Below are positions 33,501 through 48,654 of a stretch of 64,000 bases of DNA, in pieces (the first letter of the stretch is position 1; each line of letters opens with the position of its first letter). Source of the DNA: Embiotoca jacksoni. Its lineage: Eukaryota > Chordata > Actinopteri > Embiotocidae. Location: contig JAKOON010000012.1 of NCBI GenBank assembly GCA_022577435.1, positions 4,233,912 through 4,297,911 on the forward strand. Direction: 5' to 3'. The position numbers were made by a program, and so were the translations under genes. Below the pieces are notes generated by a model, which was not told where the DNA came from, made no database searches, and worked only from the letters and a program-made list of their open reading frames with translations.

Positions 33501-33989
33501 AACAAATATAAAATGGTGCTCACAGTCCAATTTACTGTGTCCATGGTAACATAATACTTCCTGTTTCTTGTTCAAGTTAAAACGTGACATTTTCTGAAAT
33601 ACTTTGATTGAAAAAAAACAAAAAACAAAAAAAAACATTTGATGTTTGAGGTCATTATCATTACATTAGTTTATTACAGTGAATCCTGCTGCGAGCTTAT
33701 CAAGTGCAACTCATGAAATAGTCAGTGACTTCCTGGTTACACAAATTGGACAGATTAAATATTCAATATCAAAATCTAATTTGGTGTATGGCCCAGTTTT
33801 AAATTTCCCATTTTTGATTTGTGTATAAAGTACAAAAAAAAGAAGCCATTATTATAATTTTTCTATTTGCTGGATCCATTAATGAATAATACAAATTTTT
33901 CATTTTCAAATTTTGAATCAATTGAACATGAAAACAAAGAACAATACACAGATTCATGTCAGTGGACAGATTAATTTTCCCCTTTCCTC

Positions 33990-34007
33990 CACACACACAC
34001 TCACACA

Positions 34008-34091
<84 letters not shown>
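33990..34091. repeat. (CA)n microsatellite
   Basis: About 50 CA units with two early TC interruptions (34001 and 34009 region). Confidence 0.97.
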
Positions 34092-34093
<2 letters not shown>

Positions 34094-34315
34094 GATCTGT
34101 GCTCCCACCCAACACCACACCACCCCACAGATCCAGAGGCTTGTAACATTCCCTTCACATTGAAGTTAAATGGGAAACTGGAGTTCTACCTGTTGGCTCG
34201 CATGTGCACCTGCATTCATACAAGACCACTGATTGGAAAGCACACTCCAACGTCTGGATCCGAGTACAGTATCTTGGATGTATAATTGTTTTACACGTGA
34301 CATTGTTGGATCTGG

Positions 34316-34316
<1 letters not shown>

Positions 34317-34374
<58 letters not shown>
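34317..34374 (+). repeat. (AAT)n followed by poly(A) of 35
   Basis: About eight AAT units run straight into 35 A residues. The form resembles a retroelement tail, but no element body is recognised upstream. Confidence 0.9.
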
Positions 34375-34376
<2 letters not shown>

Positions 34377-36401
34377 AACCCCCCAATTTTACCACCCTGA
34401 TGGAAAAGAAAAGATCCCCCCACCCTCCAAAAACACAATACAATAAATAAAACAGTTATGACGACATTTAAGGGGGACAAGGGAAAGTCGTGAAGAGAGA
34501 AATGGAGGGAGAGAGAATAAAAATGAAACATTTTGTTCTGTTTTTCCCCTCCTGAACCAGGGACTGAAATGAAATCGTATTTACAGACTGCGACTGAGGA
34601 TAAACAGTCCGGTCGCTGCTGCGCCGGTCTACTAGAGAGAAAAAAAAATTACAAGAACAACAATATAATAACAATAATAACAAAAATAACAAAATAAAAT
34701 AAAATAAAAGGTACTTGATATTTACAGTTTAGCAGTGAAAAAAGGAGGAAAGAGGGAAGCAGAAGGCAGAGGGATGAAGACGAGGAGGAATAGGAGGGGA
34801 GGCTCCAAAAGCTGTTGGGTTTCAGGAGTTTGAGCAAAATTTCTGGTCAGATTAATATTGATATTTGTGGAAATAATACATTGTGGTCAACTTGGACTGA
34901 ACATGCACAGTTGTGTGTTGGAAGAAAGAGTCTGTGACGACAGTGGACTGCGTAAATCATTCCAGATCAGCTCTGACCGCCATCGCAGGCCAAGAAGGAC
35001 ATGATATGAGCGTCACAGGCAGGTTGTTTGTTTCAGAAAGGGGAAAACCACTCTCACGAAGCAAATAAAATTATTTCAGTCATCCTCTTACACAAACAAT
35101 AACTGTGTATACAGGCTGAAATGACGATGATGACCCAAGTGAGCGGTGAAATCGTCCAGTACTCCCTCTGTGCCACCCGCACCTGATGTCATTCTTCAAC
35201 ATAATCGAGCTGATATGAAACGTAACACTGTAAAGTGACATTATTAATGAGGTGACGACTCACCCTACAATGCTAGGCAACCGTGTTTATGACATTTGAG
35301 GCGTCTATGCTTCCGTATATCAGATGCGACTGGAGCCCCGAAGTGACGGCTCCCTCTGTGTGAAGTTAACAGCTGGACAGTACACATAACTCAACCCTTT
35401 GCTTCCCTCTACTCCCTTTGGACATGTGCAATACTCACTTGGGAATTAACATGAAACGCTTGGTTTCCTGCTTACCCAGTGAAGACATGAGCTCAAAATA
35501 AAAGCAACGGAAGATGCGCACTCTGTTCCCCCTCATTCACATAAAAGGCAGTTAAGGAGCTCAAAAACAAACAGTAAACACGGGCTGTGGTGCTCTCCTT
35601 TGGAATAAAATTTAAAACCGCTTCTTATCTAAAACGACAGGGACATAAATCGAGCCAATGCGCCCTGTCTGGTATCAAACTGGGAGATTTAAAAAAAATT
35701 CTTCACGTCTGTTCACCGCTGGGCTCGGTGAACGGACGAGTTGAGTCGAGTTCAGGGTAGAAAGTGACAGAAAAGCCACTAGTCTGCACAGTGGGCTGTA
35801 CAATCATACACTATGTACAGTACAAGTGTGTCATTTGTGACCGTACTAAGCATGATTGTCAATATTAGCCAGGCCGTACACGCTGCCCTCATCTCAACGC
35901 CATAGCCAATCTGGATCTCGATCGATGGCACCACGGCCACACATAAAATTAGCTAATGCAAATAAAATTAACTTAAAAAGGGATAAAAGTCAACTGTTGA
36001 TTATAATACAGAAAATCCACATAGCATGTACAACCCCCTCGTCATCTCCTAAACATCCAATCCAGCCCGTCTTCATCTTTAACAGGCCAGGTGAGGGTCA
36101 CCCTGGACTTAGAACTGCCGCTTACATCAAGCCCAAGCACAGCCACCTAAATGTCCTTAAATCAACCCACAGCTTCCTGCAGCGAGCAGCCGCAGGCATT
36201 GCTTTCTGTTGGAAATGCTTAACATTCAGGGAAAACAGCAATTCTGAGTGTTCGTGTGGGTGAATCTAGTTTTTTTTTTTTTTTTTTTTCCTCTTTTAAG
36301 GGTTTGGAGCCATAAGGAAGGTTGAGAGGGAGAAGAGCAGAGGAAAGAAAAGGAAAATGGGGAGGACAAAACAGAAAAAAAAAATTGACAGGGATGGATG
36401 C

Positions 36402-36469
36402 TCAGGTGCTGTTGTTGATGGATCCAGGTGCTGAGCTGGGCTGGGCGGTACTGTCTGACACGCTGCCCT
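36402..36469 (-). CDS. gsk3a: gsk3a exon 10, end of coding
   Basis: 68 nt encoding a Ser/Thr-rich tail that ends SINNST and TGA (36404-36402). It resembles the human tail ending in TLTNSS. Confidence 0.9.
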
Positions 36470-39400
36470 CTGTAGGGGGAGAGAGGGAGCACACGTGTTA
36501 ACCAACACAAACATCAAGTCCAAAAAAAGAATTATGTCACTCTCTCAGTACATAGTCCAGTAAAATGTCTGTAAACATGCTGATCAGGTGATATTCAAGT
36601 GTTAAAAGTCTACTGACGTTCAGTGTTTGAGCTGAGGCTAATTTCAGGGTTCGACTGTAGAAATGTGTCACGAGTAAAGTTCAGACTGGGATTAATCTTC
36701 GTTAAATACCACGGGACGATCTACACAAAATGTTACGAGTAATTTTGTACATTTATTAAAGACTGTGATATATTACAGACACAGTCTGACAGTGAAAGCT
36801 ACACAACAAGAGAGTATCCAATACGCACCGTGTGAGGCAGGTGATGTCTGTGCACGAGCGTGAGGAGGAATGAGTGTGGAGTTCAGCTGGGGCTGGATAG
36901 ACAGCTCTGAAGGAGCAGAACACACAAATGTTTAAATACACAGAAAGTACTACTGGCACAACAGTTCTACCTACCGTTCACAGTCGGAGGCTCGGAGCAC
37001 TTTTGTGCAGATATAGTTAAAAATCCCAGAAACAGTTAACTGAAGACAAAGAAGAGCTACAAGAGAGGTAAAACTGACCAACGGGACTGAAGTTGAAGAG
37101 GAGCGGCAGTTCTCGTCCGCTGGGCAGGCGGGTGTTGGGCTGGCGCAGCTCATCGAAGAAGGCGTGCGCGCATGCCTCCAGGGGAGACAGCCTGGTCACC
37201 GGTGTGTATTCCAGCAGCCGAGAGCAGAGGGCGATGGCCTCTGGTGGGGTACGAGGTTTAAACACCTGATGGGAGACACACAAGAGAAAAATGTTTGCAA
37301 AGAAATGTAGATTCTGCGCCGAGTCTGTCCCAGCAAGACGTAGGGTTTACGTAACTTAAGACTAAAGTAGGGAGGATAGTATTTTAAAAACACAACACGC
37401 AAGCCTACTTGCTATTTAGTCTGAAAAAATACTATTTCTAACGTCTCACTGTATTGTTTTCCACGTTTTTTTTTTTTTTTTTAATGAAAAGAGCAAAAAA
37501 GATGGTTCAGAATGAAACACACGAAATCCTCACAGTTACTGTGGTGAACTGCTACCCAGCAGTTATATTGTCCAGTAATGGGTAGGGCTGCGTATTGTTC
37601 AAAACCTTTACCTCGACTTTGATAACAGTCCCCGAACAACACTTTTTTTCAATATCAGTTTTATAAATTCCATTTTAATAAAAAATTACATTACATATTA
37701 CAGTACAAGTCTTCAGTTTTCATGCAGTTTAGATGGGGACAGTGTAAAACAGGGTTTCTGTTCCTACAAATTACAGATGTCCCCTTAACGCCTCACATCG
37801 TAGACGTTAACTTTAGGAAAGAGTGAAATAATGTGTTTTGATGTAAGATTTACCAAAGTTGAAAGTGAGTGATTTTATCTAGTAGAGGCTACAAATTGTA
37901 AATGCTATAATAACATAATAACCCACTGATGCTCATGATATTTACTCCTGCGTAAATGCAGCACAAGTTATGCTTTATAACAAAAACATGTTGGTTTGGG
38001 ATAAAGCCCGAGTATTAAATTTGGTACCGAATGACGACGCATTTTTGAGTTGAAGCAGTTGCCATAAAAGTATTTCCGTTGGGTACCCAGCACTTGCAAT
38101 GTCAAAGTACCTTTGTCCAAGGGTGTGCTTTGATCTGTGGGAATTTGAACTCTGTATAGTTTGGGTTCATCTCCCGGATCTGCTCCCTTGTTGGTGTTCC
38201 CAGAACCTGACAAACAGGAGAGAAAAGTTAATATTCATTAATAAAAATCAAAATTTTTGGTATGCCCTGTAAATAAATATGTATTGTTTGCATTTTTCTT
38301 CTGGATATACTGTTTTTGATTTTATCACACCCGTCTTTAAATGTATCTTAAATGTATCTGCAGTTCAAAAAAAGTATCATAACATCTCATCTGCTGAACG
38401 TCTTTATTTTTTTTTATATTAGCTTGTTGACTTTCCTCCACTGTTTACAGCCTCCTTAACTGTACCTTGATGATCTCTACTAGCTGGTCCACACCACTGT
38501 CCCCGGGGAAGATGGGCTGGCCCAGCAGCAGCTCAGCCAACACGCAGCCGGCTGACCAGATGTCGATGTTGGACGTGTAGTCGGTGGCGCCAAATATGAG
38601 CTCTGGGGCACGATAGTACCGTGAGCAAATATAGGACACGTTGGGCTCCCCCCGAACTAGCTGCTTTGCACTAGAAAAGAAAAAACAGACGGTTCAGGAG
38701 GAGAGTGCAAGTCAGCAATGAACCCATCATTCATCAGCGGGTTTGTTTCACGAAACCACAGCATGAAAGCGATCCAGACGTTAGTGATCTTCACAGGGAA
38801 AGTCAAAACTAAGAGAGAGGTGGCGACGCAAACAGACAGACATCTAAATATGCAGTGAGACACAAACAGTCGCCACAATGGAAAACATAAAGACACACGT
38901 GTCCTGAGGCCTTATCTGTTACCGACCTGCCAAAGTCACAGAGTTTGAGGATGGCCGTCTCTGGGTCCACCAGGAGGTTCTGAGGCTTGATGTCTCTGTG
39001 ACACACGCCCTGGGAATGGATATAAGCCAGACTGCGGAACAGCTGGTACATGTACACCTGAGGGGGGGGGGGGGGACAGAGAGGATTGGCATAATGCCCA
39101 TCAGTGTTTAACAACTTCGATAGAATCCCAAACATATCCCAAGAAGAAGAGCAAAAGAGCATTTGAGGACACGGGTCAGGTCTTGTTATTCATGACTCAT
39201 GGGAAGTGTCTCAGCTCTAATGCTCCATCACAGTTTTTACAGGGTTTGCCAAGTTTAAATTTACGATGTTTTAAAACCTTTTTTAATGCCACGTTGAATA
39301 AAATGTAATATCGGCTTCACCACCGGACCGACCAAAATAGGACGGGAAACCAGTCGGGACAAAGTGGTCTTAAATCATCACATTTCCTCAGTGTGTCAGG

Positions 39401-42400
39401 GAAATGTAGTTAAATCAAATTAAATGCGACCTTGACCGGATAAGTGCCAGAAAATGGATGGACGAATTAATTAAAATAAATAATTATTTGAAGTTTTTAT
39501 TAAGTTAAGAAAGTGTTCGCTGCAGGTTTGCCGCTGCTGAAAAGGAAAAAGGGATTAGCAGCTTCCAGCATGCACCTTTTAATTTACAGATGTGTTATCT
39601 TGAAACATTTTCGGACATTACAGCAGGAGATAGAATGAGGAATTTGTAAGACTTTTCAAGGTCTGCAAATAACCTTTAAATAAACTGCAGTCAAGCTTGA
39701 GACACTATGGCAGCAGCTCTGTTGTCAAAGGTCACGAGAAACATTTTTAGATCTCAAGATATTTAATGATTTAGGGAAAACAAAAAAAATTGTTCTGCGT
39801 ATATTTATAAAAAAAATTTCAGACATTTCTTTAAATTTGAATGTCCTTAAAATGCTTCTCAAGAAATCGTTTCTCTTTAGATTTGCTGGGAAGCACCGAG
39901 CTACACTTCACTTTACCTGAGACGAAAAATCTCAAAAGCAATTTGTCCCTTTTAATCAGGATTATCAGGCAGGATCACACATGTGTCGGTAAAGATATTT
40001 GTCACGTGCCAGTCACATCTACGTGTGCCCCCTTTCTGTTTTTGAGTGCGCTGTGGAAGTGTTTGTTGAAAGAAGCAGCTGTATGACGTCTGAAGCAGGC
40101 CGCAGTGTTTCCACACTAATAACTAATAACACAAGGGTGAAAAAGTCTCCCTGAAGAGAGGTAACCAATCTCATCCAACTCTTATTTGACATTTGTCTAC
40201 ACGTTCCAAGTCAATGATGTCATTCTCAAATAGAAACTGCTTACACAGTGAAGTCTTCACCCATTTAATGTGTCTGTGAAACGCAGACGGTAAGCATCTT
40301 AATATGACAAATGACGACTGCCGTCATCATCACCATTATCGTCATTATTACCCACATGATGCAGAGACAGCAGGCTGGCCAGATTACAGAATGATTACAG
40401 ACAAGATGATGAGGGATGAGAGACGGTGCTTAAAAGGAGGGCAGACTGAGGTAAGAGGAGCAGAGGCTCGAAGAAGAGCGAGATGATGAGAAACATGGTG
40501 AAAACATGAGACTCTGGGAACACGGAGGGGGAGACGAGTCCCCAGACATGCTGCGATGGAAGTGTGTCGCTGGAGGAGGGAGGGACGTCGGAGGGAGAGA
40601 GAAAGAAAGAGATCAGCGTGCATCTCACAGCCACTGGGGAGCACCAGGCTGAGGTAGGGAAATGGGCCATGAGACAGCTATAATGTCCTCTCTGCTGCTT
40701 CACACACAGTAAACACAGTCCTGCACTCCGAAACGAGGACCCGTCTACAGTGAGAACCGAGGGTACTGCAAACACATTAACTCACATGGGACCATCTTTC
40801 CCTTTCCGCTTTCATAATCCTGACATAAACAGTGAGCTGTCTGGGAAAAACAAACGGCAGCATACTTGGGCTGTTCATTACCTCCAGAGGCAATTACTGA
40901 ACACGATCGTACTTTCAGTTTTCACCACATTTGTTAAAATGCGCACAATAACTAATGAAACTAATTAAATGTATCGCCTTTGATCATCATATACAGAGAG
41001 AACAAGCAAGTGATAATGACCTGGCATAGAAAGCAGTGACAAAGTACGAGAGAAAAAAGTACAAATTAGTTCAATTCAAATACGAGCTATATTCCATGTC
41101 AGAATTACAGACTGTGGTTTAACTTGTAGAGCATCTGCCTTCCTGACAGCTTAAATAGTATTTTGTTTGTCTGTGTGCGTCCTTCAAAACGGCACATGAA
41201 TGCGAAGCAGTTTTGCAGTCAAGATGTCATCGCTTCACAAAAACCCAGCATTAAAAGTTACAGTTGTAATGCATTTCGGGTGCATTAATCCTGCATCATC
41301 GGCAAACGAACAATCTATTTTTTTTTTTTCTTTTTAAAGTTGGTTACACAAGGTGAAACTGAAAACCTTTCCCCTGTGAGCTTGGAGGATTAAACACCAG
41401 AAGTTCTGGTGTAGTCACACTGTAGATTTGCTTCTTGGCTTATAGCTGCCCTTTTCATATATGATATATCCTGAAATTAATATATTTCATTCCTGAATAA
41501 CTGACTTGATATAACCTTTTCTAACAGTGGCAGAGAGAAAGCAGAGAGGGTGGAACACACCCAATAGTGTACGTGTGTTTGTGTGTTGTTTAGCTCCACC
41601 CACCTTAACATAGATGATAGGGATGGTGGTCTTGGCCTTGTTGAAGTGCCGAGCCACCCTGTACACCGTCTCAGGGACGTAATCCAGCACCAGATTCAAA
41701 TACACCTCATCTTTCTGGTACAAAAGAAAAGAGGAGTATATAATTACCTGTGCAAAGGGAAACCACTCCAAATCAAGTTATTACTGCACAAAAGATGAAA
41801 TCAATGCTATGAGAAAAAAAATACACATCAAGCCAGTCTAATGCAAGATGTTGGCTTGAACATAGAACAAATTGCAGCCTTATGTATGCGGTTTCAGTTG
41901 GCTTTTGGAAGGACAATCATACAGTCAGGACATATTTATTACTTTGTTTACTACAATGATGATGAAACAGTTGATATAGCTCTCATTGGTACTGCAGTTA
42001 CACTTTATAAATCATAAAACACAGTTGTTATTATAACACAAAGAGATTAGCTTGCTATTGTAGACGTTGCTGAAGTGCATCAGAAAGTTGAAACACTGAA
42101 TCCATGAAGGATACCGAGTCCTGACACCTACGCGGAACTTAATACATAAACTTTAACATGGTTCATTTTGAAATAGGACATGATTTTTTTTTACTCTCAG
42201 GCAAAGTTAAAATGCAATAAGTTATACAGTGAATCTATGCCTATGAGCTTAGTGCGCCATGCCCGCTGTGCCAGATTTGGCACAAAATTCAGGCCACTGA
42301 ACACAGCTTATGTACTGCATAGAGATGCAGCTTGATCTGAAGAATTCAGGGACACAAATATGTTGTTTGTGGATAACACAGATCAAAAGTCATGGACCAA

Positions 42401-45400
42401 AAGGTTACTACGCTTGTCTCAAGATTGTTTTGTTTTTTTAAAAAGGGCTTGAACCCCGACAACTGCAAGTATGTATTGTAAAGTTAAGACAGAAATCAGC
42501 TCGCCTAAAACATGTTGATGAATCATCATTGATGAATGCACTTAATGGTGCCTGGGCGTGGAAGCACAAGGCTCCATCTAGAAACGTACTACAACATAAA
42601 ATGTCTCGTCAGATCTCACACACCTTCTCTCCGCTGGAGTAGAAGAAGTAACGTAGCCTCACAATGTTGCAGTGGTCCAATTTCCTCATAATTTGCAGCT
42701 CCCTATTCTGCAATGAAGAAACGAAAAAGGGAAAAGTGAGAGAAACAGAGGGTGTAAAACTGCAATGTTTCACTTTACTGTAATTATCTCAATGACTCAG
42801 CCTATCTAAACATACCTTAAACCTCTTGTCTTGGAGAACTTTCTTAATTGCCACCATCTCCTGGCTGTCGATGAGGCGAGCCTGGTAGACCACGCCGAAG
42901 GAGCCATTTCCTATGACCTTGATGTCTGTGTAGGAAACTTCCTGTGGGCGGTCGGGGCCCTGGCCCGGTGTGGCTACCACCGTTGTCACTTTGCCGCTGT
43001 CCCCTGCGGATGACAGAACAAATTGGACTCATCAGAGATGATTCTGAAAGTACAAAACTGAGCCCGTCCAGAATTTGGGCGTCACACCAAAATTACACTG
43101 GGATAATACGAACATGCTGTAATGAAATCATAGCTGCAGTAAAAAGCGCTTGTTTTTCAATGATAAAATGTCTAGACATATGAGAAACACCGTGACATAA
43201 CCCTTTCGTATTCAGCCTTTAAACCAGCATCCCTGATAGAGAGAAGCTAAACATCAACAAACAACCCCTCGCTCTCTAAAGTGGTTGTGACCTATGTGGA
43301 GGCTCCCCGGACACGCTCCACTGACTGGTAATGAGCTACTGATTTTTCCCACCCTTTCCTCCTGCCCCCCTGGGTGAAACTAGCCTGGACCTCTTTTTTC
43401 AGATCAGGAGACTAGGTCCATTTTTATATACTATCTACAGCGCTGATTCATTCAGGTTCAACTCAATCTGATTATGGTATTACAGCCACAATCCCCATTT
43501 CCACACTATACATGTACCCCACGGATGAGTGGATGTATTCCCTTTATAAAGGGGCAATTAAGCACACAGTTGTATTTGGCACATACAACAATAGATACGT
43601 TTTAATGCACAACGGGTGAAGAGACTTAGGAACAACATGGTGCTGGTAAAATGTAAAGAAGTCTGAAAACCTTTGGATTGAAACAAGCTTTTTACTGTGT
43701 CATAGTGGGTAGTGTCAGTAAAATAGTGTGTGAAGAAACCAAAAAGTGCCAAACAAAAGACGATGGACTATCAAAACTAGGTTGTGCTGTCTGACCACAT
43801 CAAGTGTTTGCAGTCGTTCCAAATGGCCACACATGACTGTGGCATGCCAAGCCGGTTGTCAAAGAGAGGAGACGCAATTTGAAATAAAAATGGGGTTGAC
43901 AGCACACATTTTCAGACAGTCCAGGAAGACATTCACAGTGGTGCACAAATGGTTAGAGTTAGAGAGACTATTCCAAACGCTGGCTCCCATTTCACATCCG
44001 CAAAGCTGGCCAATCATGGTGACAAGTGGGTGTGAATGTCGGCGTGGCTGTTTCAGAAAGTGGCAGATTTGGTCACAATCCGACGTCAGAAAGTTGCGAT
44101 GTGTGTGGGGGGTATTTCCAAAGTTCTCCAACCATCTGATCAGCACTGTGGATGTCGTATACTGGTCTCTCAAGAATCACCTGTTGTGATCTATAACTTT
44201 GCGCAAGCTCTCATTCAATGTTTTTCTCTGCATCGAGGACTTGTGACTACACAGAGAATATTCACTCGGGAAAGTTGGACTTACTCGAACGCAACACAGA
44301 TCAAAACTAAGGAGCTTTGCTGGGAACTGAAATATTGTAAAAAGACCACTCCGCCCTGATCAAGTTACATAAAAAAAGCGTGAGTTCAAGCACTTAAGAA
44401 AGGATTTTACAAGGTGTGTTTTTAACTAGTCGAACAGTGCAACTGTTGGTCTAATGTCTGACCTTGTGGAAATTAGGCAGTGAGACTTTCGAGACCTAAC
44501 AGTATCTGACAGCTCCAGTTAAGGTCTAGTAGCTGCTCAAAGTTTTCCACTTGTGCACGTGGTAGTTTAAGAAAGTTTTGACAAATGGCCACCAGAAGCA
44601 ACAACGCCGGGAAGGGAAGAAGAGATGAGAAGAGGCCCTTTGCCAAAAGGCTTGTCAGAGCCTGTGATGAAATTGTATGGACAGTAGCACACCCAGAGGT
44701 GCTACCATTTGCTGGGCTTGTTCACTTCGCCTGTCTCGACAAGACCCCTCCTGATCTCGATTATGTCTCAAGACTTTCAAAATGGCGGCAGACAATGATA
44801 CATGTATTGGTCATCAATTAATCAAACTTGCTTTGTCAATTGCTTTTCCTGTTCATATGAATACATATGCTTGAACAAAAATCATTTAATCATCTGGTAA
44901 ATTTGAAATTAGATTTGTGTCTACGGCTGACTTTTGCTGACAAATGACAAAAGTATGCTTTTCTATTTTTGAAAACTTTCCCAAGGTTAACAGCAAACAG
45001 CAGCCAGTGGCATATCCACATGATTGGCCTAGATCTGATCTCTACCCTCAGGTCAGCAGGAAGTACTCAGCTCTGAGATCAGACCCTGTGTGGTTCCTGC
45101 ACACGGCTGTATTACAGCTCGACAATAATACACTGTTCCTTTGTATTTCATTTTGGCCTCTCTTGCACACTCTTTTTAAACAAGTTAAGTCAGAGGGGAG
45201 CCCATTAAATATGGAGCAGCTGGGGCATGATAGTGTATTGAATAATGAATGCAAAGATGAGCACTCTCTGCCCAGCTGTCAGTGAATAGCTTTGGTTTCC
45301 AATACGTCAACCCAAACCTGATGAGTAAGAGAAAAAGGACAAGCACTTTGGGACTTTCATCACACCACCACGTAACAAGCAATTACCTTGGAGCTTGTTT

Positions 45401-48400
45401 TTACGTGTTAAATTAAAGCACACTTTTAACTTGATAAAATGTTGGCTAATAAATTAAAAGTAATATTCTATCATTAGTGGCCTTTTAGCTCGGTCCCCAA
45501 TAGTGTATGATGATGAATTTACGCCAGGGGGCTTGAATAAGTCACTACAAAGCTATCAGTGCCTTTTAATCTACATTTCCCCTCCTCCACGACAGAAGAT
45601 ATCTCAGTTGATCTGATGCCAATCAGAGTCACAATATGGACGATAAAGTTGGCTTTATTTGTTTGCTGATTCGAAAGCTACACTGCACTGTTTAGGTTTC
45701 TGATTTGCACCACACAGACTGATGATGGCGCTTTTGCGATGTATTGATCCAAGTTTTTCTCTCCCATTACAGATTCTGATACCTCGACATAGGATATCTG
45801 TCAGTGCTGAGTGCTGATACTATACAGTGCTCCATCACTGCTAAATTTGAAATCTCTATACCACACTGGGTGGATCTATGAGATCAGTTTTATTCAAGGT
45901 AACATGATGTCAGGTCTGAGCGAAATAGCTTAAAAATGTGGAAAACTAATGATAGAGAGGTATTAATGAAAACGCCACAAGTAACAGATACAAGGGAGAA
46001 AATAGTGACTTTTGCATGACCTCCCATGCGTGAATACTGTGCAATTTAGAACTGAAATGAAAAAGACTAGATATTAGTCCTTCATCAAACAAAATGTGTT
46101 TGGAGTTAAAACAGTCAAATAAGTGATGTTTGCTCAGATTTGTAGTCATCTGATAAACTGATTGGATTTTTACAGATTTTTCCATTATCTTTTAGTTTTA
46201 TTACAAAAGACTTTTTCAGAAAAAGAAAAAAAAACTATTTCTCAGTATTCTTGGAATAGCTACTTAAAAATCATTGACAATAGTATCAATATCTTCAAAC
46301 AGTATCGAGATCCAATAATGAACGATTTATGTTTGGCCAATTCTAATCACCGTCTATTGGTGATTGACGTCATCCCTAAAGAAGTCTCTAATCAGACAAA
46401 ATTTTACATTAATTTTATTCTTCCTTGGTCGCAGCTGCACTCGATTACCTTACTTCTATCAGACTGATTTTCAGTAAAACCAATTTTATTGGTTCTCTGA
46501 CATATTTTCCAATTCCGTTACTCACATAAAAGCTGTATTTAGTGACTGTGGCTTGTTAATGCAACCTGTTGATCAAGGACATCTATTCCTTCATTGCTGC
46601 ACTAAAATCACGATGACTAAACCACTGTAGGATGGATTTATGGTTTGTCTGAACTGCAATTCAGATGGTCGGACTGAGTCAGAATCCCCCTCAACCTACA
46701 CCTTTCCGATGTCGAATAGTTGCTGTCTTTGTCGCCTAACTTTGTGAAACCGTCCTTCAGACCCACTTCACGCCATGAACGGCCTGCTGTTTGGAGGTGA
46801 GAGAGGAGGTTGGCATTGCGCTTCTCTTTTTTCATTTGATACTCGACTATTTGTGGCACTTATGTGTGCAACCCAATGCAACACCGTCAACGTCACCGTC
46901 ATCCCTCGTTTTTAGACATACTCCAATCCCCCATGACGGCACACATTTGATCTCCGACGGGGTCAAACAGCACAAAAGCAAAGTAAGAATTTCATTGTAC
47001 GCTGCAATCGCCTTTTTTTTTTTTACACTGTGCATATAACAATAAAGTTCTCTTAATCTTACGAATTAGCTCTAAGAAATCATAACCCCGCAATCGTATT
47101 CTGACGAGTTGTCTGACAGCAAGTTAACAACAACATCTGTATTGTGTGATTGGCAGTACTTGACAAAATCTGAAACCGTAGAGGTGTGGCAGCATTTTTA
47201 ACATTATTGCTACACAGCATCTGACGTCCATGCAGGCAGATATCATCCATCAGGAAAAGTCCAGTTTTCCCCATGCACATTAAAAATTGAACCTGAAGTT
47301 TTCAGATTAATGCGCTCTAGTTTGGGGTGTAAAAATTAGTCTGATTAGTTTAGAAAAAAGTCCAAAAGGGTAAAATGAGGGTGATACTTTAAGACTGAGC
47401 TAGTTTTGTATTGATCTAATCTAAAACAGTACTTTTGTTTGCGTTTCTGCAGGGTTCGGGCACCTCTGACACAAGAACAATGCCTTCACAGAGTGTGCAG
47501 ATCCTGACGACCAACACTTTTTCACATTTTGAAAATTGTGCAAGCAAAAAGTCATACTGCGCTGTAAAAACAATGGCTGTGAACTATCCACATCATCTGA
47601 AGACCTTCTGATCGGTGGCGTGTACTGATATCAGTGAAGATTTGCTAAACAGCAGTTTGAATTAACTGTGATCTCTTGACTTCTATTAAATTTCCTTCGT
47701 AGGTCATTTTATCGATCGCGGCGATGAATTATTGATTCAACTTCGACACTTTTCCATCCGTTTCTTCCGTCCAACCCTGCAGATCTTCAGCCAATTACGT
47801 GTGACCGCTGACTATTCTGCAAGTTCTTGCAACATAAACTAACTGGAGGGACTACAGGTGGTAAAGTGGTGAAGCGAGAGCGAGTATGCCGAGTAAAACC
47901 ACTGTAGAAGTAAACAGCCCATTTGACTGAATCGGTTTACAGAAATGTAATCCAATTCAGAGCATATCTTGACACAGAGCTATCAGTGCTGACACAGCTC
48001 CATCGGTGACAGCCCGATAGTCTCGCCAAACTGTTTCCACTTCATCAAGCAGCGAGATCTCCTCACTTTCCTGACGGCAAAGATGACACGAGACGTTTTT
48101 GCGTTTGGAGACGAGCTACCTAAATCCGTGCACAGATGTTTTCTCGCGTGTTAACAGTGTCGGCATCTGGGCAAGCAGTTCAGATAACGTTACGTTAAGG
48201 TCAACATTTGCTGGCTAATAAGCAAACATCGAAGCCCCAGTGGAGCTCAGTTATGTGGGTTATTTTCGCTGACAAATAATTTCCATGTATTCAGGTTACC
48301 GCATTCATTTTTTTTTTTTTTTTTTACCCGTTTCCCTAGCGTGGCCAAAATATCTGTGCGAGATCCGACGGGACCGAGGACGACGGATCAAACTCGCACC

Positions 48401-48622
48401 GGATGATTTTTCAACCAAGTCTTTAGCACGCTAACTAGCTTCCACATCCGATATTAACGACGGATTTATAAAGAGCGTCGGCAAACACCAGCTGTGTTAT
48501 TCAGTTACAAGACATTGGTAATGGTTAGGTAATGTGGCATAACATTAGTTAACGTCGAAAAAAAAAATCAAAAAAAATCAGTGGCTTGCCACCACAGCTA
48601 ACGACCATGATAGCTAAGCGGT

Positions 48623-48654
<32 letters not shown>

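Larger units (their letters stand above)
27576..36401. other. intergenic region and gsk3a 3' flank
   Basis: No exon-like frame is found. The region between the zinc-finger promoter and the gsk3a stop must include the gsk3a 3' UTR, whose end I could not fix. It also contains three repeat fragments, an octamer ATGCAAAT at 31580-31587, a CA array and a long AAT/poly(A) tract. Confidence 0.5.

Noticed and set aside
44585..44821. 78-codon ATG frame in gsk3a intron 1 (MATRSNNAGKGRRDEKRPFA...)
   Set aside because: No recognised domain, no splice partners; kept only as a mention in the intron entry.
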